Source: Phenylobacterium sp.
GTDB taxonomy: Bacteria; Pseudomonadota; Alphaproteobacteria; Caulobacterales; Caulobacteraceae
Reading direction: 5' to 3'
Assembly: GCA_004799545.1 (NCBI GenBank)
Contig: SSMU01000011.1
Span: 1-64,000 of the forward strand
Length of the DNA: 64,000 bases
The notes beneath the pieces were generated by a model. It saw nothing but the letters and a program-made list of their open reading frames with translations. It searched no databases and was not told where the DNA came from. The position numbers and the translations under genes were made by a program. Each line of letters starts with the position of its first letter. The first letter of the stretch is position 1. This document shows positions 36,288-45,165 of this stretch, piece by piece.

Positions 36288-36391
36288 GTGTCCGCGGCCC
36301 GGTCTCCTAACGACGATCTTAACCATCGAATCACCATGATGGCGGCAGGTTGCGATCCACGTTGGACCGCTTAAGCGCCCCGGAAGTTCGA

Positions 36392-38461
36392 GTGAGCCAG
36401 GACCTGTTCGTCGAGACGCTGCAGAAGATCACCACCACCGAGGTGGGCCTCCATGAGCTGATCTCCGCGGCGACGCGGTTGAACGACGCTGGGCACATCT
36501 CGCTGGCCCAGCAGGCCTACCGCGTCTGGCTGAATTTCAACGGCGAGCATCCGCAGCGCTTCGTCGTGCTGTTCAATTGCGCCGTGCTGTCGAGCCAGAT
36601 GGGCGATTTGGCCGGGGCGCAGCAGGAACTGACCGCGGCCCTGGCCCTGCACCCGGATTTCCTGCCGGCCTACATCAACCTGGGCGGGGTGCTGGAGAAG
36701 CTCGGCGCGCCGGGCCCGGCGATGGAGCAGTGGAACGCGGTGCTGGCCAGGCTGGCGCCGGTCTCCGGCTCCGCCGTCCAGTACAAACTCGCCGCCCTGA
36801 AGCAGATCGCCCGGGTGTGCGCCGAACGCCAGGATGTGGCGGGCGCCGAGGCTGCGATGGCCGAGTCGCTCGACATCAGCCCCCACCAGCGTGACGTCAT
36901 CGAACAGTATGTCGCGGTGCGCCTCGGCCAGTGCGAATGGCCGGTCGCGGCGCCGCGCGAAAGCCTCGACCGAACGGCGATCGTGGGCGGCATGCACCCG
37001 CTGTCGGTCGCCGCCTACACCGACGATCCGCTGCTGCAGCTGGCCGCCGCGGCCCGCTACGTCGAGCAGTCGATCGACGAGCAGCCGGGCGGCACCAATG
37101 ACCGCCGACACGCTAAGGTAGATCTCAAGGGCCGGCGTTTGCGCGTCGGCTACGTCTCCTCGGACCTGCGCGACCACGCGGTCGGCTATCTGATGGCCGA
37201 GCTGTTCGAGCTGCACGATCGCGACCAGGTCGAGGTCTTCGCCTACTACTGCGGCATCCCGGCGAAGGACGGGCTGCAGTCGCGGATCCGCGCCGCCGTC
37301 GAGAACTGGCGAAATATCAGGGACTTGAGCGACGAAGCGGCCTGCCAGATGATCGTCGACGACGGGATCGACATCCTGGTCGACGTCAACGGCCACACCC
37401 GCGACGCCCGCACGGCGATCTTCGCCCGCCGCCCAGCTCCGATCCAGGTCAACTGGCTGGGCTATCCCGGCACCATGGGCTCGCCCTACCACCACTACAT
37501 CGTCGGCGACGAGTGGATCACCCCGCCGGAGATGGAACTCTACTATTCCGAGAAGGTGTTACGGCTGCCCTGCTACCAGTCGAACGACCGCAAGCGGGTG
37601 GTTGAGCCGAGCCGCCCGACGCGGGCCCAGGCGGGCCTGCCGGACGAGGCCTTCGTGTTCTGCTGCTTCAACGGCTCCCAGAAGATCACCCGCTTCACCC
37701 TCGATCGCTGGCTGACCATCCTGCAGCGGACGCCGGGCAGCGTGCTGTGGCTGCTGGAGAGCCATGCCGCGACCCACGAGCGGCTGACGGCCTACGCCGA
37801 GGCCCACGGAATCGCGCGGGGTCGCCTGGTCTTCGCGCCCAAGCTGCCCAACGCCGCCCACCTGGCGCGCTATCCGCTGGCCGACCTGTTCCTCGACACC
37901 AGCCCCTACGGCGCCCACACCACGGCCTCGGACGCCCTGTGGATGGGCGTGCCGATGATCACCATCTCGGGCCGCGCCTTCGCCAGCCGCGTGTGCGGCA
38001 GCCTGGTGCGCTCCGCCGGACTGCCAGAGCTAGTGTGCGCGACCGAGGCCGAATACATCGACCTGGCCGTCGCCCTGGCCGGCGATCCGGCCCGCGTGCG
38101 GACGCTGAAGGCCCGGCTTGAGAAGGGCCGCGCCACCTGCGACCTGTTCAACATGGACAAGCTGGTGAGCCGCCTGGAGGCGCTCTACCGCGAGATGTGC
38201 CTGGACCACCAGGCCGGCCGCCTACCCATCCCCGACCTGAGGAACCTGGAGGCCTATATGGCCGCGGGCCTCGACATTGATCACGAGGCCACGGACCTGA
38301 TGCTGGAACCCGCTTACCACGAACTCTATCGCCAGGCGCTGGTGCGCCGCGATCTGGTCAGGCCGCTGCAGCCGGACGCCCGGCTATGGCTGGAGCCTGT
38401 CGCCGAGCCCGCGACCGTCGAGGTCCTGAAGCCCCGCGCCCGCCAGGCGCGCGCGTCATGA
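36392..38461 (+). CDS. TPR protein with O-GlcNAc-transferase-like (SPINDLY-type) domain
   Basis: 689 residues from GTG 36392, with GGAAG five bases upstream; TTG 36350 is another option. Residues about 30-200 form TPR-like helices. The catalytic GT41-type part starts near GRRLRVGYVSSDLRDHAVG. It continues with DILVDVNGHTRDAR, QVNWLGYPGTMGSPY, FCCFNGSQKITR and FLDTSPYGAHTTASDALWMG, all characteristic OGT/SPINDLY segments. Bacterial members glycosylate Ser/Thr of surface proteins; Caulobacter FlmG is a flagellin example. It lies 162 bp after the repeat-protein stop and overlaps the next gene by 4 bp. Confidence 0.93.
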   Translation: MSQDLFVETLQKITTTEVGLHELISAATRLNDAGHISLAQQAYRVWLNFNGEHPQRFVVLFNCAVLSSQMGDLAGAQQELTAALALHPDFLPAYINLGGVLEKLGAPGPAMEQWNAVLARLAPVSGSAVQYKLAALKQIARVCAERQDVAGAEAAMAESLDISPHQRDVIEQYVAVRLGQCEWPVAAPRESLDRTAIVGGMHPLSVAAYTDDPLLQLAAAARYVEQSIDEQPGGTNDRRHAKVDLKGRRLRVGYVSSDLRDHAVGYLMAELFELHDRDQVEVFAYYCGIPAKDGLQSRIRAAVENWRNIRDLSDEAACQMIVDDGIDILVDVNGHTRDARTAIFARRPAPIQVNWLGYPGTMGSPYHHYIVGDEWITPPEMELYYSEKVLRLPCYQSNDRKRVVEPSRPTRAQAGLPDEAFVFCCFNGSQKITRFTLDRWLTILQRTPGSVLWLLESHAATHERLTAYAEAHGIARGRLVFAPKLPNAAHLARYPLADLFLDTSPYGAHTTASDALWMGVPMITISGRAFASRVCGSLVRSAGLPELVCATEAEYIDLAVALAGDPARVRTLKARLEKGRATCDLFNMDKLVSRLEALYREMCLDHQAGRLPIPDLRNLEAYMAAGLDIDHEATDLMLEPAYHELYRQALVRRDLVRPLQPDARLWLEPVAEPATVEVLKPRARQARAS

Positions 38462-39735
38462 ACCGCGAAGTCCTCGACGAGCTGCGCTTCCAGGGCTACG
38501 CGCCGCGCACCCTGCTCGACATCGGCGCCCATGTGGGCACCTTCACCGGCGGCTTCCTTGACGCCTTCCCCGACTGCGTCCCGACCCTGGTCGAGCCCAA
38601 CCCGTTCTGCCACGAGGCGCTGGAGAAGCTGCCCTTCGAGCGGCACGCGGTGGCGGCCTCCAACGAAGGCGGCCAGGCGACCCTGTTCCTGACCAAGGAA
38701 TGGCTGCAATCCACCGGCTCCTCGCTCTACCGCGAGAACACCGCCTTCTTCCGCGACGAGGTGGTGATCGAGCATCAGGTCGAGAAGGTGCGGCTCGACG
38801 ACCTGCTGCAGGGCCGCAAGTTCGACTTCGTGAAGATCGACACCCAGGGCGCCGAGCTGGATGTGTTGATGGGCGGCGAGACCGTGCTGCGCCAGGCCGA
38901 CTACATCCTGGTCGAGGTCTCCCTGGTGGACTTCAACGCCGGCGCGCCGCCAGCCGAGGCGGTGTTCGCCCAGCTCGCCCGGATGGGCTTCCGCCATGCG
39001 GCGGTGACCGAGTTCCATCGCCTGCAGGGCGTCAACGACGGCGGCCTGCTGCAGATGGACTTCCTGTTCGAGCGGCAGGTGAAGCGCCCGACCCAGAACT
39101 ACGCCTACGGTCCGCTGCACGGCCACGACCACGTGCTGGGCTGGCTTCGCGAGCAGAAGGCGAAGTGCCCGGACTTCACGGTGATCGACGTGGGGGCCGC
39201 GGCCAATCCGTGGTCGGCCGACGTGCTCGACGCCACCTTCGACATGGGCGAGTGCGGGGCCGCGCCGCTGCACTTCCGGGGCAACTTCAACGACCCGAGG
39301 AGCTGGGATCCGCTGCTCAGCCACGTGGCCAAGCATGGCCGCTTCTCCTACGCCATCTGCTCGCACACCCTCGAGGACCTGGCCTATCCGGCAATCGCCC
39401 TGGAGATGCTGCCCAGGATCGCCGAGGCCGGCTATGTGGCGGTGCCCTCGCGCTATCTGGAATCGCTGCGTCCGGAGGGGCCGTACCGCGGCTTCATCCA
39501 CCACCGCTGGGTGCTCGACAACGTCGGCGAGGACCTGATCCTCGCGCCGAAGCTGCCGCTGGTCGAATATATGCCACTGGCCGGCGAAGGGGCCTGGCCC
39601 GCCGCGCCGGAGCGCTTCGAGTTCCAGATGATGTGGCGCGGCGCGATCAACTTCACGCCGATGAACGGCGACTACATGGGCCCGACCCGCGACCACGTGA
39701 TCGGCATGTACGCCCAGTTCCTGGACCGCCCATGA
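38458..39735 (+). CDS. FkbM-family methyltransferase fused to a second methyltransferase-like domain
   Basis: 425 residues from the ATG overlapping the OGT stop (ATGA). The N-terminal 200 residues are an FkbM module: LLDIGAHVGTFTGGF, TLVEPNPFCHE and FVKIDTQGAELDVLMGG. A second Rossmann-like start, VIDVGAAANPWSADVL, opens a C-terminal region with HTLEDLAYPAIALEMLPRI. That region resembles methyltransferase or transferase domains but lacks a clear motif I. FkbM enzymes O-methylate sugars on glycolipids or glycoproteins. The fusion fits a role in modifying the glycan made by neighbouring enzymes. Confidence 0.87.
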   Translation: MNREVLDELRFQGYAPRTLLDIGAHVGTFTGGFLDAFPDCVPTLVEPNPFCHEALEKLPFERHAVAASNEGGQATLFLTKEWLQSTGSSLYRENTAFFRDEVVIEHQVEKVRLDDLLQGRKFDFVKIDTQGAELDVLMGGETVLRQADYILVEVSLVDFNAGAPPAEAVFAQLARMGFRHAAVTEFHRLQGVNDGGLLQMDFLFERQVKRPTQNYAYGPLHGHDHVLGWLREQKAKCPDFTVIDVGAAANPWSADVLDATFDMGECGAAPLHFRGNFNDPRSWDPLLSHVAKHGRFSYAICSHTLEDLAYPAIALEMLPRIAEAGYVAVPSRYLESLRPEGPYRGFIHHRWVLDNVGEDLILAPKLPLVEYMPLAGEGAWPAAPERFEFQMMWRGAINFTPMNGDYMGPTRDHVIGMYAQFLDRP

Positions 39736-41408
39736 GCCTGCCCCAGCTGCTCACGCCAGGCGCTGCGGAGGCCCAGCTCGCCGCGGTGATGGGGGTGGCC
39801 CTGGCGCTGCGCCGCGAGGGCCGCGACGAACAGGCCCTGCCGATCCTGGGTCAGCTCGCCACCCTGCACCCGGGCCGGGCGGACGTGCGCCTGGCCCACG
39901 TCGCGGCGCTGGGCGACTACGGACGGACGCTGGACGCCCTGGCGCAGCTGGTGTCGATCAAGCAGATGGGCGCGACGCCCGCGCTGATGGCGGCGATCCA
40001 GACCCAGGCCGAAGCCGGCGTCGCCAAGTTCAACCTTCACCTGGCGCGCAACGAGCCGGCCGACGCCGAGCGGTTCGCCGCCGCCCTCGTCGATCTGCTG
40101 CCGCAGAACCAGGCCATGCTGCAGGCCGCGGCCTCCTGCAACCTGGCGCTGGGCCGCCCGGTCGAGGCCCTGCGCTACGCCCAGGCGATGCTCGCCACGG
40201 ACCCGCAGAACCGCGCCGCACAGACCATGGTCGCCGACCTGCTCCACGCCATGGGCGACATCGGCCGCGAGATCGACCTGCGGGTGGCCCTGGCGCTCAA
40301 TCCGTCGCCCGACTCTCCGGCCCTGCTGGTCCTGCGCGACCTGCACGACGCCGCCGGCCTGATCCTTTGCCGCCCGTTGACGCCGCAAACCCGCGCCCAG
40401 CTCGACCACGTGCTGGCCGTAGCCCAGGCTCTTGAGGTCGGGGTCCCGCCGGCGACGGACTGGGAAGCCTGGGCGACGCACTACCGCGTGCTGCTCGAGG
40501 CCCTCGACATGGACCTGGCGCTGCGCGCGCCGGCGACGGCCCGCGAGACCGGCAAGCTGGAGATGATGTCCGCCGCCAGCGAGGCGCTGGACTGGAAGAA
40601 GCTGCGGGCCAAGGCCGACCGGCTGGGCGCCAAGGCGATCTTCTTCGCCGCCGCCGACGAGGCCTATGTCGACCTCTACGCCCGCTGGTACGCGCTCTCC
40701 GTACGCCGTTACGCCGACGTGCCGTTCCTGGTGGTCATCCATGTGATCGGCGGCAGGGGCCAGCTGCAGCGGATCGCCTCTACGGTCGGCGTCGAGGACG
40801 AGCGACTGGTGTTCACTGCCGACGCCTTCGAGGCGGGCGCGGTGACGACCAGGTGCTACGACGCCCCGCCGAAGGGCCTGATCGAAAAGCCGGTGGCGCA
40901 TCTGCAGTGCGTGCGGTTCCAGCGCCTGGGGGCGCTGCTCGCGAAGCTGGAGCGGCCGGTGTTCGTCTCCGACATCGACATCATCCTCCAGCGGGGCGTG
41001 GCGGACCTGCTGGACGCCCAGGGTCACGTCGACCTGGTGCTGAACGAGAACGAGCTGACCTTCAACCCCGGCTCGCGGCTCACCGCCAACCTGCTGCTGG
41101 TCAACCCGACCGAACATGGCCGCGCCTTCGTGGCGGCGCTGGCGGCCTATCTAGACGAGATGCTGACCAGGCCCACCGTCACCCGCTGGATCGACCAGGT
41201 CGGCCTGACGCTGGCGCGGCATAACCTGCGGGCGCACGCGCCGGCCGCGAAGATCGGCTATTTCAACACCCGTTCGGACATCAACAACGTGATGTATCCG
41301 AGTTTCCAGGAGCACCCGTTCCGCTTCCTGTCGCTGTTCCACGGCTTCGACACCTCGAGCCTCGAACACGACCCTCGGGTGCTGGGCGAAGCGCAGGACG
41401 CCGCCTAG
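39732..41408 (+). CDS. TPR protein with nucleotide-sugar-transferase-like domain
   Basis: 558 residues from the ATG overlapping the previous stop. The first 200 residues are helical TPR-like repeats with paired lengths near 34. The later half has a GT-like core: FVSDIDIILQRGVADLL contains a DxD-type metal motif, and NENELTFNPGSRLTANLLLVNP and VTRWIDQVGL follow. No close named family is recognised. The architecture and context suggest a sugar transferase acting on the same glycan as the OGT-like protein. Confidence 0.75.
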   Translation: MSLPQLLTPGAAEAQLAAVMGVALALRREGRDEQALPILGQLATLHPGRADVRLAHVAALGDYGRTLDALAQLVSIKQMGATPALMAAIQTQAEAGVAKFNLHLARNEPADAERFAAALVDLLPQNQAMLQAAASCNLALGRPVEALRYAQAMLATDPQNRAAQTMVADLLHAMGDIGREIDLRVALALNPSPDSPALLVLRDLHDAAGLILCRPLTPQTRAQLDHVLAVAQALEVGVPPATDWEAWATHYRVLLEALDMDLALRAPATARETGKLEMMSAASEALDWKKLRAKADRLGAKAIFFAAADEAYVDLYARWYALSVRRYADVPFLVVIHVIGGRGQLQRIASTVGVEDERLVFTADAFEAGAVTTRCYDAPPKGLIEKPVAHLQCVRFQRLGALLAKLERPVFVSDIDIILQRGVADLLDAQGHVDLVLNENELTFNPGSRLTANLLLVNPTEHGRAFVAALAAYLDEMLTRPTVTRWIDQVGLTLARHNLRAHAPAAKIGYFNTRSDINNVMYPSFQEHPFRFLSLFHGFDTSSLEHDPRVLGEAQDAA

Positions 41409-41433
41409 CGCCGATCCGGCGGCTGGCGAACGC

Positions 41434-41460
41434 CGCGGCGGCCGATTAAAGTCCGCCGCG
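41434..41460 (+). other. GC-rich inverted repeat before the methyltransferase
   Basis: CGCGGCGG and CCGCCGCG are perfect 8-bp arms around an 11-bp spacer containing ATTAAAG. It lies between two genes 67 bp apart and may be a hairpin in the intergenic RNA; there is no T-tract. Confidence 0.3.
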
Positions 41461-41475
41461 ACGGAGTCCGAGTTC

Positions 41476-42270
41476 ATGACTGACCCGGCTGCCACAGCCG
41501 CGTCGCTGCCGCCGCTGCGGACGGGCACGACGCCAGCCTGCAAGGTCTGTGGCGGCGCCACGCGCCTCTTCGGCGCCAAGGATTTCAACCGCTCCTGTGA
41601 GGACGGCAACGGCCTTCGCCTGCCGCCGCGGGGCGTGATGGTCGACTATCACCGCTGCGGGCGTTGCGGGCTGATCTTCACCGACGCCTTCGACGACTGG
41701 ACGGCTGAGGATTTCGCGACCCACGTCTATGGCGACGGCTACGCCCAGGTGGATCCGCAGTTCGAGGCCGTGCGGCCAGTCAACATGGCGGCCTTCGTCA
41801 TCGAGTATTTCGCGCACGCCAGGGACTGGCGGATCCTGGATTACGGCGGCGGCAACGGCCGGTTCGCCGAGGAGCTGCGCCGCGCCGGCTTCACCGACGT
41901 GACCACCTACGACCGCTTCAACGCGCCGTTCCAGACGCGGCCCGACGGCCGGTTCAACCTGGTCACCTGCTTCGAGACCCTGGAACACATGCCCGATCCG
42001 CAGGGCGGCGCGGCGGACATCGCCGACCTCGTCACGCGCAAGGGGGTGATCCTCACCGCCACCCTCATCCAGCCCAGGGACATCGAGCAGATCGGGGTGG
42101 AGTGGTGGTACATCGGGCCGCGCAACGGCCATGTCAGCCTGCACACCCGCGCCTCGATGCGGGCGATGTGGGCCAGGCAGAAGCTGCAGTTCCTGTCCTA
42201 TTCCGACAATGTGCACCTCGCCGGGCGCGAGCCGCCGGCGATGCTGGGCCGGGCCCGTCCGGTCGGCTAG
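41476..42270 (+). CDS. Class I SAM methyltransferase with N-terminal zinc-ribbon-like motif
   Basis: 264 residues from ATG 41476 (GGAG nine bases upstream). The N-terminus has CKVCGG and, about 30 residues later, CGRCGL, so a paired-Cys metal site is likely. SAM motif I is ILDYGGGNGRFAEEL, and FETLEHMPDP is the usual motif of the Methyltransf_23/12 group found in glycan loci. Its position after the OGT/FkbM/TPR genes supports a role in the same modification pathway, probably methylating a sugar. Confidence 0.85.
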   Translation: MTDPAATAASLPPLRTGTTPACKVCGGATRLFGAKDFNRSCEDGNGLRLPPRGVMVDYHRCGRCGLIFTDAFDDWTAEDFATHVYGDGYAQVDPQFEAVRPVNMAAFVIEYFAHARDWRILDYGGGNGRFAEELRRAGFTDVTTYDRFNAPFQTRPDGRFNLVTCFETLEHMPDPQGGAADIADLVTRKGVILTATLIQPRDIEQIGVEWWYIGPRNGHVSLHTRASMRAMWARQKLQFLSYSDNVHLAGREPPAMLGRARPVG

Positions 42271-42278
42271 GTCGCCGC

Positions 42279-42884
42279 TTAGACGCCTTGCCAGGTGCGC
42301 ACGCGCGCCACGTCCACGTGGACGAAGTTGGACACCGGATAGTAACCCACGCCGCCGGCCTGCAGGCTGAGCGCGGCCTGGTGCAGGTGGGTCAGCTCGA
42401 CGCCGTCGACCCGGATGTCGGACGCCTTGCCCAGCATGTGCTGGCTGTGGCTGGCGACGCCTTCGCTGCGGGCGTGCAGCATGGCGTTGGTGTTCGGCGA
42501 GCGGTAGCCGGAGATGATCTGGAACGGCTGGTTGGACCCGATCTTCTGCGAGACGCCGTGCAGGACGTCGAACAGCTTGGGGTCCATGAAATGCTCTTCG
42601 CCGTTGCGCCAGTCGCGCAGGGCGTGTTGGGCCGAGGCCAGGGCGTCGGGCACATAGGCGCCCTTTTCCCAATAGACCTCGTCGAACTTATCGCCCGTAT
42701 GGAGGTTGTGCAGGGACACGCGGCGTACGCCGTCGAAGCCTGAGGTCAGCGATGGCCCGCGCAGCACGCTCGGAGCCGCCAGGGGCGAGCGCTTCAGCGC
42801 CTGCGCCGAGAGGATCGAGGGGGTTGCGGCGGCCGCCGCGGCGGCTCCGAAGCCGAACAGGACCTGACGACGGGCTGCTTGCAT
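42279..42884 (-). CDS. DUF882 (YcbK-like, M15-type) peptidase
   Basis: 201 residues. A twin-arginine-like signal (ARRQVLFGFGAAAA, then ATPSILSAQA) starts the protein. The catalytic region shows IISGYRSPNTNAML, SHSQHMLGKASDIRV (HxxxxxxD metal ligands) and NFVHVDVARVR, matching the DUF882/M15A-type D-Ala-D-Ala or endopeptidase fold. It is probably a periplasmic cell-wall hydrolase. It is divergent from the feruloyl-CoA synthetase-like gene. Confidence 0.9.
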   Translation of the reverse strand: MQAARRQVLFGFGAAAAAAATPSILSAQALKRSPLAAPSVLRGPSLTSGFDGVRRVSLHNLHTGDKFDEVYWEKGAYVPDALASAQHALRDWRNGEEHFMDPKLFDVLHGVSQKIGSNQPFQIISGYRSPNTNAMLHARSEGVASHSQHMLGKASDIRVDGVELTHLHQAALSLQAGGVGYYPVSNFVHVDVARVRTWQGV

Positions 42885-42971
42885 ACGCTCACTCCCTGTC
42901 CGGCTAACTCACGGAAAAGCCGGCTCAAGACTTGCCTGGGTCCGCTCAACTGCGGTCTCGTCGCCACGATA

Positions 42972-42995
42972 GCAAGCGTGGCAGATGACGCTTGC
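42972..42995. promoter_or_regulatory. Candidate operator upstream of the acyl-CoA synthetase
   Basis: GCAAGCGT and ACGCTTGC are perfect 8-bp arms around an 8-bp spacer. It lies in the 227-bp divergent region 42885-43111, about 117 bp before the synthetase start. No gene is seen in that region. Confidence 0.5.
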
Positions 42996-43111
42996 GTCAA
43001 GCTGTCGCAGAACTGAGTGAAGGGCGAGTTGACGTGGGGGCGCCGTTGCCCCGCGGCGCGCCAGGGCTCAGGCTTGGACCCAAGAACCAGGCTTACAGGG
43101 GAGGTGCGGCG

Positions 43112-44962
43112 ATGAGCCCGGCCGACGATCTGGCGTCCGCGACGTCCAAACCGGCGTTCAAGCCGCTGCCTCAGAAGGCGCCCGACGTCTCCGTCGAGCG
43201 GCGGGCCGACGGCGTGGTGCTGATCCGCTCCAACCATCCGCCGGGCGAGGGGCCGCGTTCCATCGGCCACCTGCTGGCCGAGCGCGCCGCCACCCATCCC
43301 GACCGGCCCTATATCCGGCAGCGCGAGCCGGGCCACGGGCCCTGGCGGGGCGTCACCTATGGCGAGGCCAAGCGCGCCGCCGACGGCGTCGCCCAGTGGC
43401 TGCTGGACCAGGGGCTGACCGGCGACGACGCGGTGATGGTGCTGTCCGCCAACTCGGTGGAGCACGCCCTGATCATGCTCGGCTGCTACCAGGCCGGCGT
43501 GCCGATCGCCCCGATCAGCCCGGCCTATTCGCTGATCTCCTCCGACCACGCCAAGCTGAAGCACTGCGCCCGGACCGTGCGGCCGAAGGTGGTGTTCGCG
43601 CAGAGCTCGGAGATGTTCGCCCGCGCCTTCGAGACGCTGCGGGCTTTCGATCCTGACCTGCGGTTCGTCACGGTCGACGGCGGGGCCGGCACGATCCCGC
43701 TCGCCGAGGTCATGGAGACCGTCCCGACCGCAGCCGTCGCCGCAGCGCTCGACACCGTGGGCCACGACACCGTCGCCAAATACCTGTTCACCTCCGGCTC
43801 GACCGGCCTGCCGAAGGGCGTGCCGCAGACCCATGGCATGTTCGCCGGCGTCATCGCCGGGCAGGAAGGCCTGCGCGCCGAGGAACCGGACGAAGGCGTC
43901 GTGCCGCAGTCCCTCGAGTGGATGCCCTGGAGCCACATCTCGGCCGGCAATATCGGCTTCAACGGCGTGCTCTGGGGCGGCGGAACGCTCTACCTCGACG
44001 AAGGCAAGCCGCTGCCGGGGATGTTCGAGACCACCATCAAGAACCTCTACGAGGTCTCGCCCATGGTGTTCGGCTCCGCGCCGATCGCCTTCGGCATGCT
44101 GGCTGAAGCCATGGAGCGCGACCCCGAGCTCCGTCGCTCGTTCTTCAAGAACCTGAGGTACATGGGTTACGGCGGCGCGACCCTGTCCAACGACGTCAGC
44201 GAGCGGCTGCAGGCGCTGGCCATCGCCGAGACGGGCCTGCGCATCCCGCTCACCACCATGTATGGCGCCACCGAGACGCAAGGGATCACCGTCGTCCATT
44301 GGCTGAGCGAGCGGGTGGGGCTGATTGGCCTGCCGCTGCCGGGCATCACCCTCAAGCTCGTGCCGAACGGCACGAAGCTGGAGGTGCGGGTCAAGGGCCC
44401 GACGGTGACCAGCGGCTATCACAATGACCCTGAGAAGACCGCCGCCGCCTTCGACGAGGAGGGCTTCTACAAGCTGGGCGACGCGGCCCGCTTCATCGAC
44501 CCGGACGACCCCAGCAAGGGCCTGGTGTTCGACGGCCGGGTGACCGAGGACTTCAAGCTGGATTCCGGCACCTGGGTCTCGGTGGGCACCTTGCGGCCGG
44601 ACCTGGTGGCGGCCTGCAGCCCCTATGTCCACGACATCGTGGTGGCCGGCCAGGACAAGCCGTTCGCCGGGGCCCTGATCTGGCCGTCGCCCGCGGCGCT
44701 AGCCAGCCTCGGCGAGGATCCGTTCCCGAAGCTGGTGGCGACCTTGAAAGAGCGGCTGGCGGCGTTCAACGCCAGCTCGGGGGGATCGTCACGTCGCATC
44801 GGGCGGTTCCTGGTGATGACCGAGCCGCCGTCGATCGACGCCGGCGAGATCACCGACAAGGGCTATGTGAACCAGCGCGCCACGCTGGAGCGGCGCCAGG
44901 CCCTGGCCGACCAGCTCTACGCCGACCCACCGGGACCGCAGGCGGTTCGCCTCGACGGCTGA
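43112..44962 (+). CDS. fcs: Feruloyl-CoA synthase-like AMP-forming acyl-CoA ligase
   Basis: 616 residues from ATG 43112 (GGAGG upstream). The ANL-superfamily P-loop is YLFTSGSTGLPKGVPQTHG, followed by YGATETQG and the hinge region FDGRVTEDFKL. The catalytic C-terminal Lys lies near GEITDKGYVNQRA. An N-terminal extension is present and the length fits the feruloyl-CoA synthase subfamily. It would activate an aromatic acid (ferulate, coumarate) to its CoA ester. Unlike true loci, no vanillin-type partner hydratase is adjacent; the crotonase at 31322 is too far to assume a link. Confidence 0.82.
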   Translation: MSPADDLASATSKPAFKPLPQKAPDVSVERRADGVVLIRSNHPPGEGPRSIGHLLAERAATHPDRPYIRQREPGHGPWRGVTYGEAKRAADGVAQWLLDQGLTGDDAVMVLSANSVEHALIMLGCYQAGVPIAPISPAYSLISSDHAKLKHCARTVRPKVVFAQSSEMFARAFETLRAFDPDLRFVTVDGGAGTIPLAEVMETVPTAAVAAALDTVGHDTVAKYLFTSGSTGLPKGVPQTHGMFAGVIAGQEGLRAEEPDEGVVPQSLEWMPWSHISAGNIGFNGVLWGGGTLYLDEGKPLPGMFETTIKNLYEVSPMVFGSAPIAFGMLAEAMERDPELRRSFFKNLRYMGYGGATLSNDVSERLQALAIAETGLRIPLTTMYGATETQGITVVHWLSERVGLIGLPLPGITLKLVPNGTKLEVRVKGPTVTSGYHNDPEKTAAAFDEEGFYKLGDAARFIDPDDPSKGLVFDGRVTEDFKLDSGTWVSVGTLRPDLVAACSPYVHDIVVAGQDKPFAGALIWPSPAALASLGEDPFPKLVATLKERLAAFNASSGGSSRRIGRFLVMTEPPSIDAGEITDKGYVNQRATLERRQALADQLYADPPGPQAVRLDG

Positions 44963-45104
44963 CTCCAACCTCGGTGTCAGAGGCGAAACGGACCGCGTCC
45001 GATTGGCGCCACGATTGGCCTCCAGAAGGCTCGCGGCCGGGCGGTCCCGCGCGCCCAGGTGACACGTCTCACGGCATCCTGTAGACCGCGCGCTCAGCAG
45101 AGCT

Positions 45105-45116
45105 ATGTTATAACAT
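45105..45116. promoter_or_regulatory. Perfect palindrome in front of the efflux operon
   Basis: ATGTTATAACAT is a 12-bp perfect palindrome, AT-only in its core, in GC-rich surroundings, 49 bp before the preferred start 45166. It is the kind of site bound by MarR, ArsR or TetR repressors, and is a candidate for metal- or drug-controlled expression. The upstream gap 44963-45104 shows nothing else recognisable. Confidence 0.5.
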
Positions 45117-45165
45117 TATGGCGGGGGACGCCCGCTCCGCTGACGAGAGTCCAGACCAAGACCGC

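Noticed and set aside
43112..44962. Linking the crotonase at 31322 with the feruloyl-CoA synthetase as a ferulate pathway
   Set aside because: They are 11 kb apart with unrelated genes between, and no vanillin dehydrogenase is seen.
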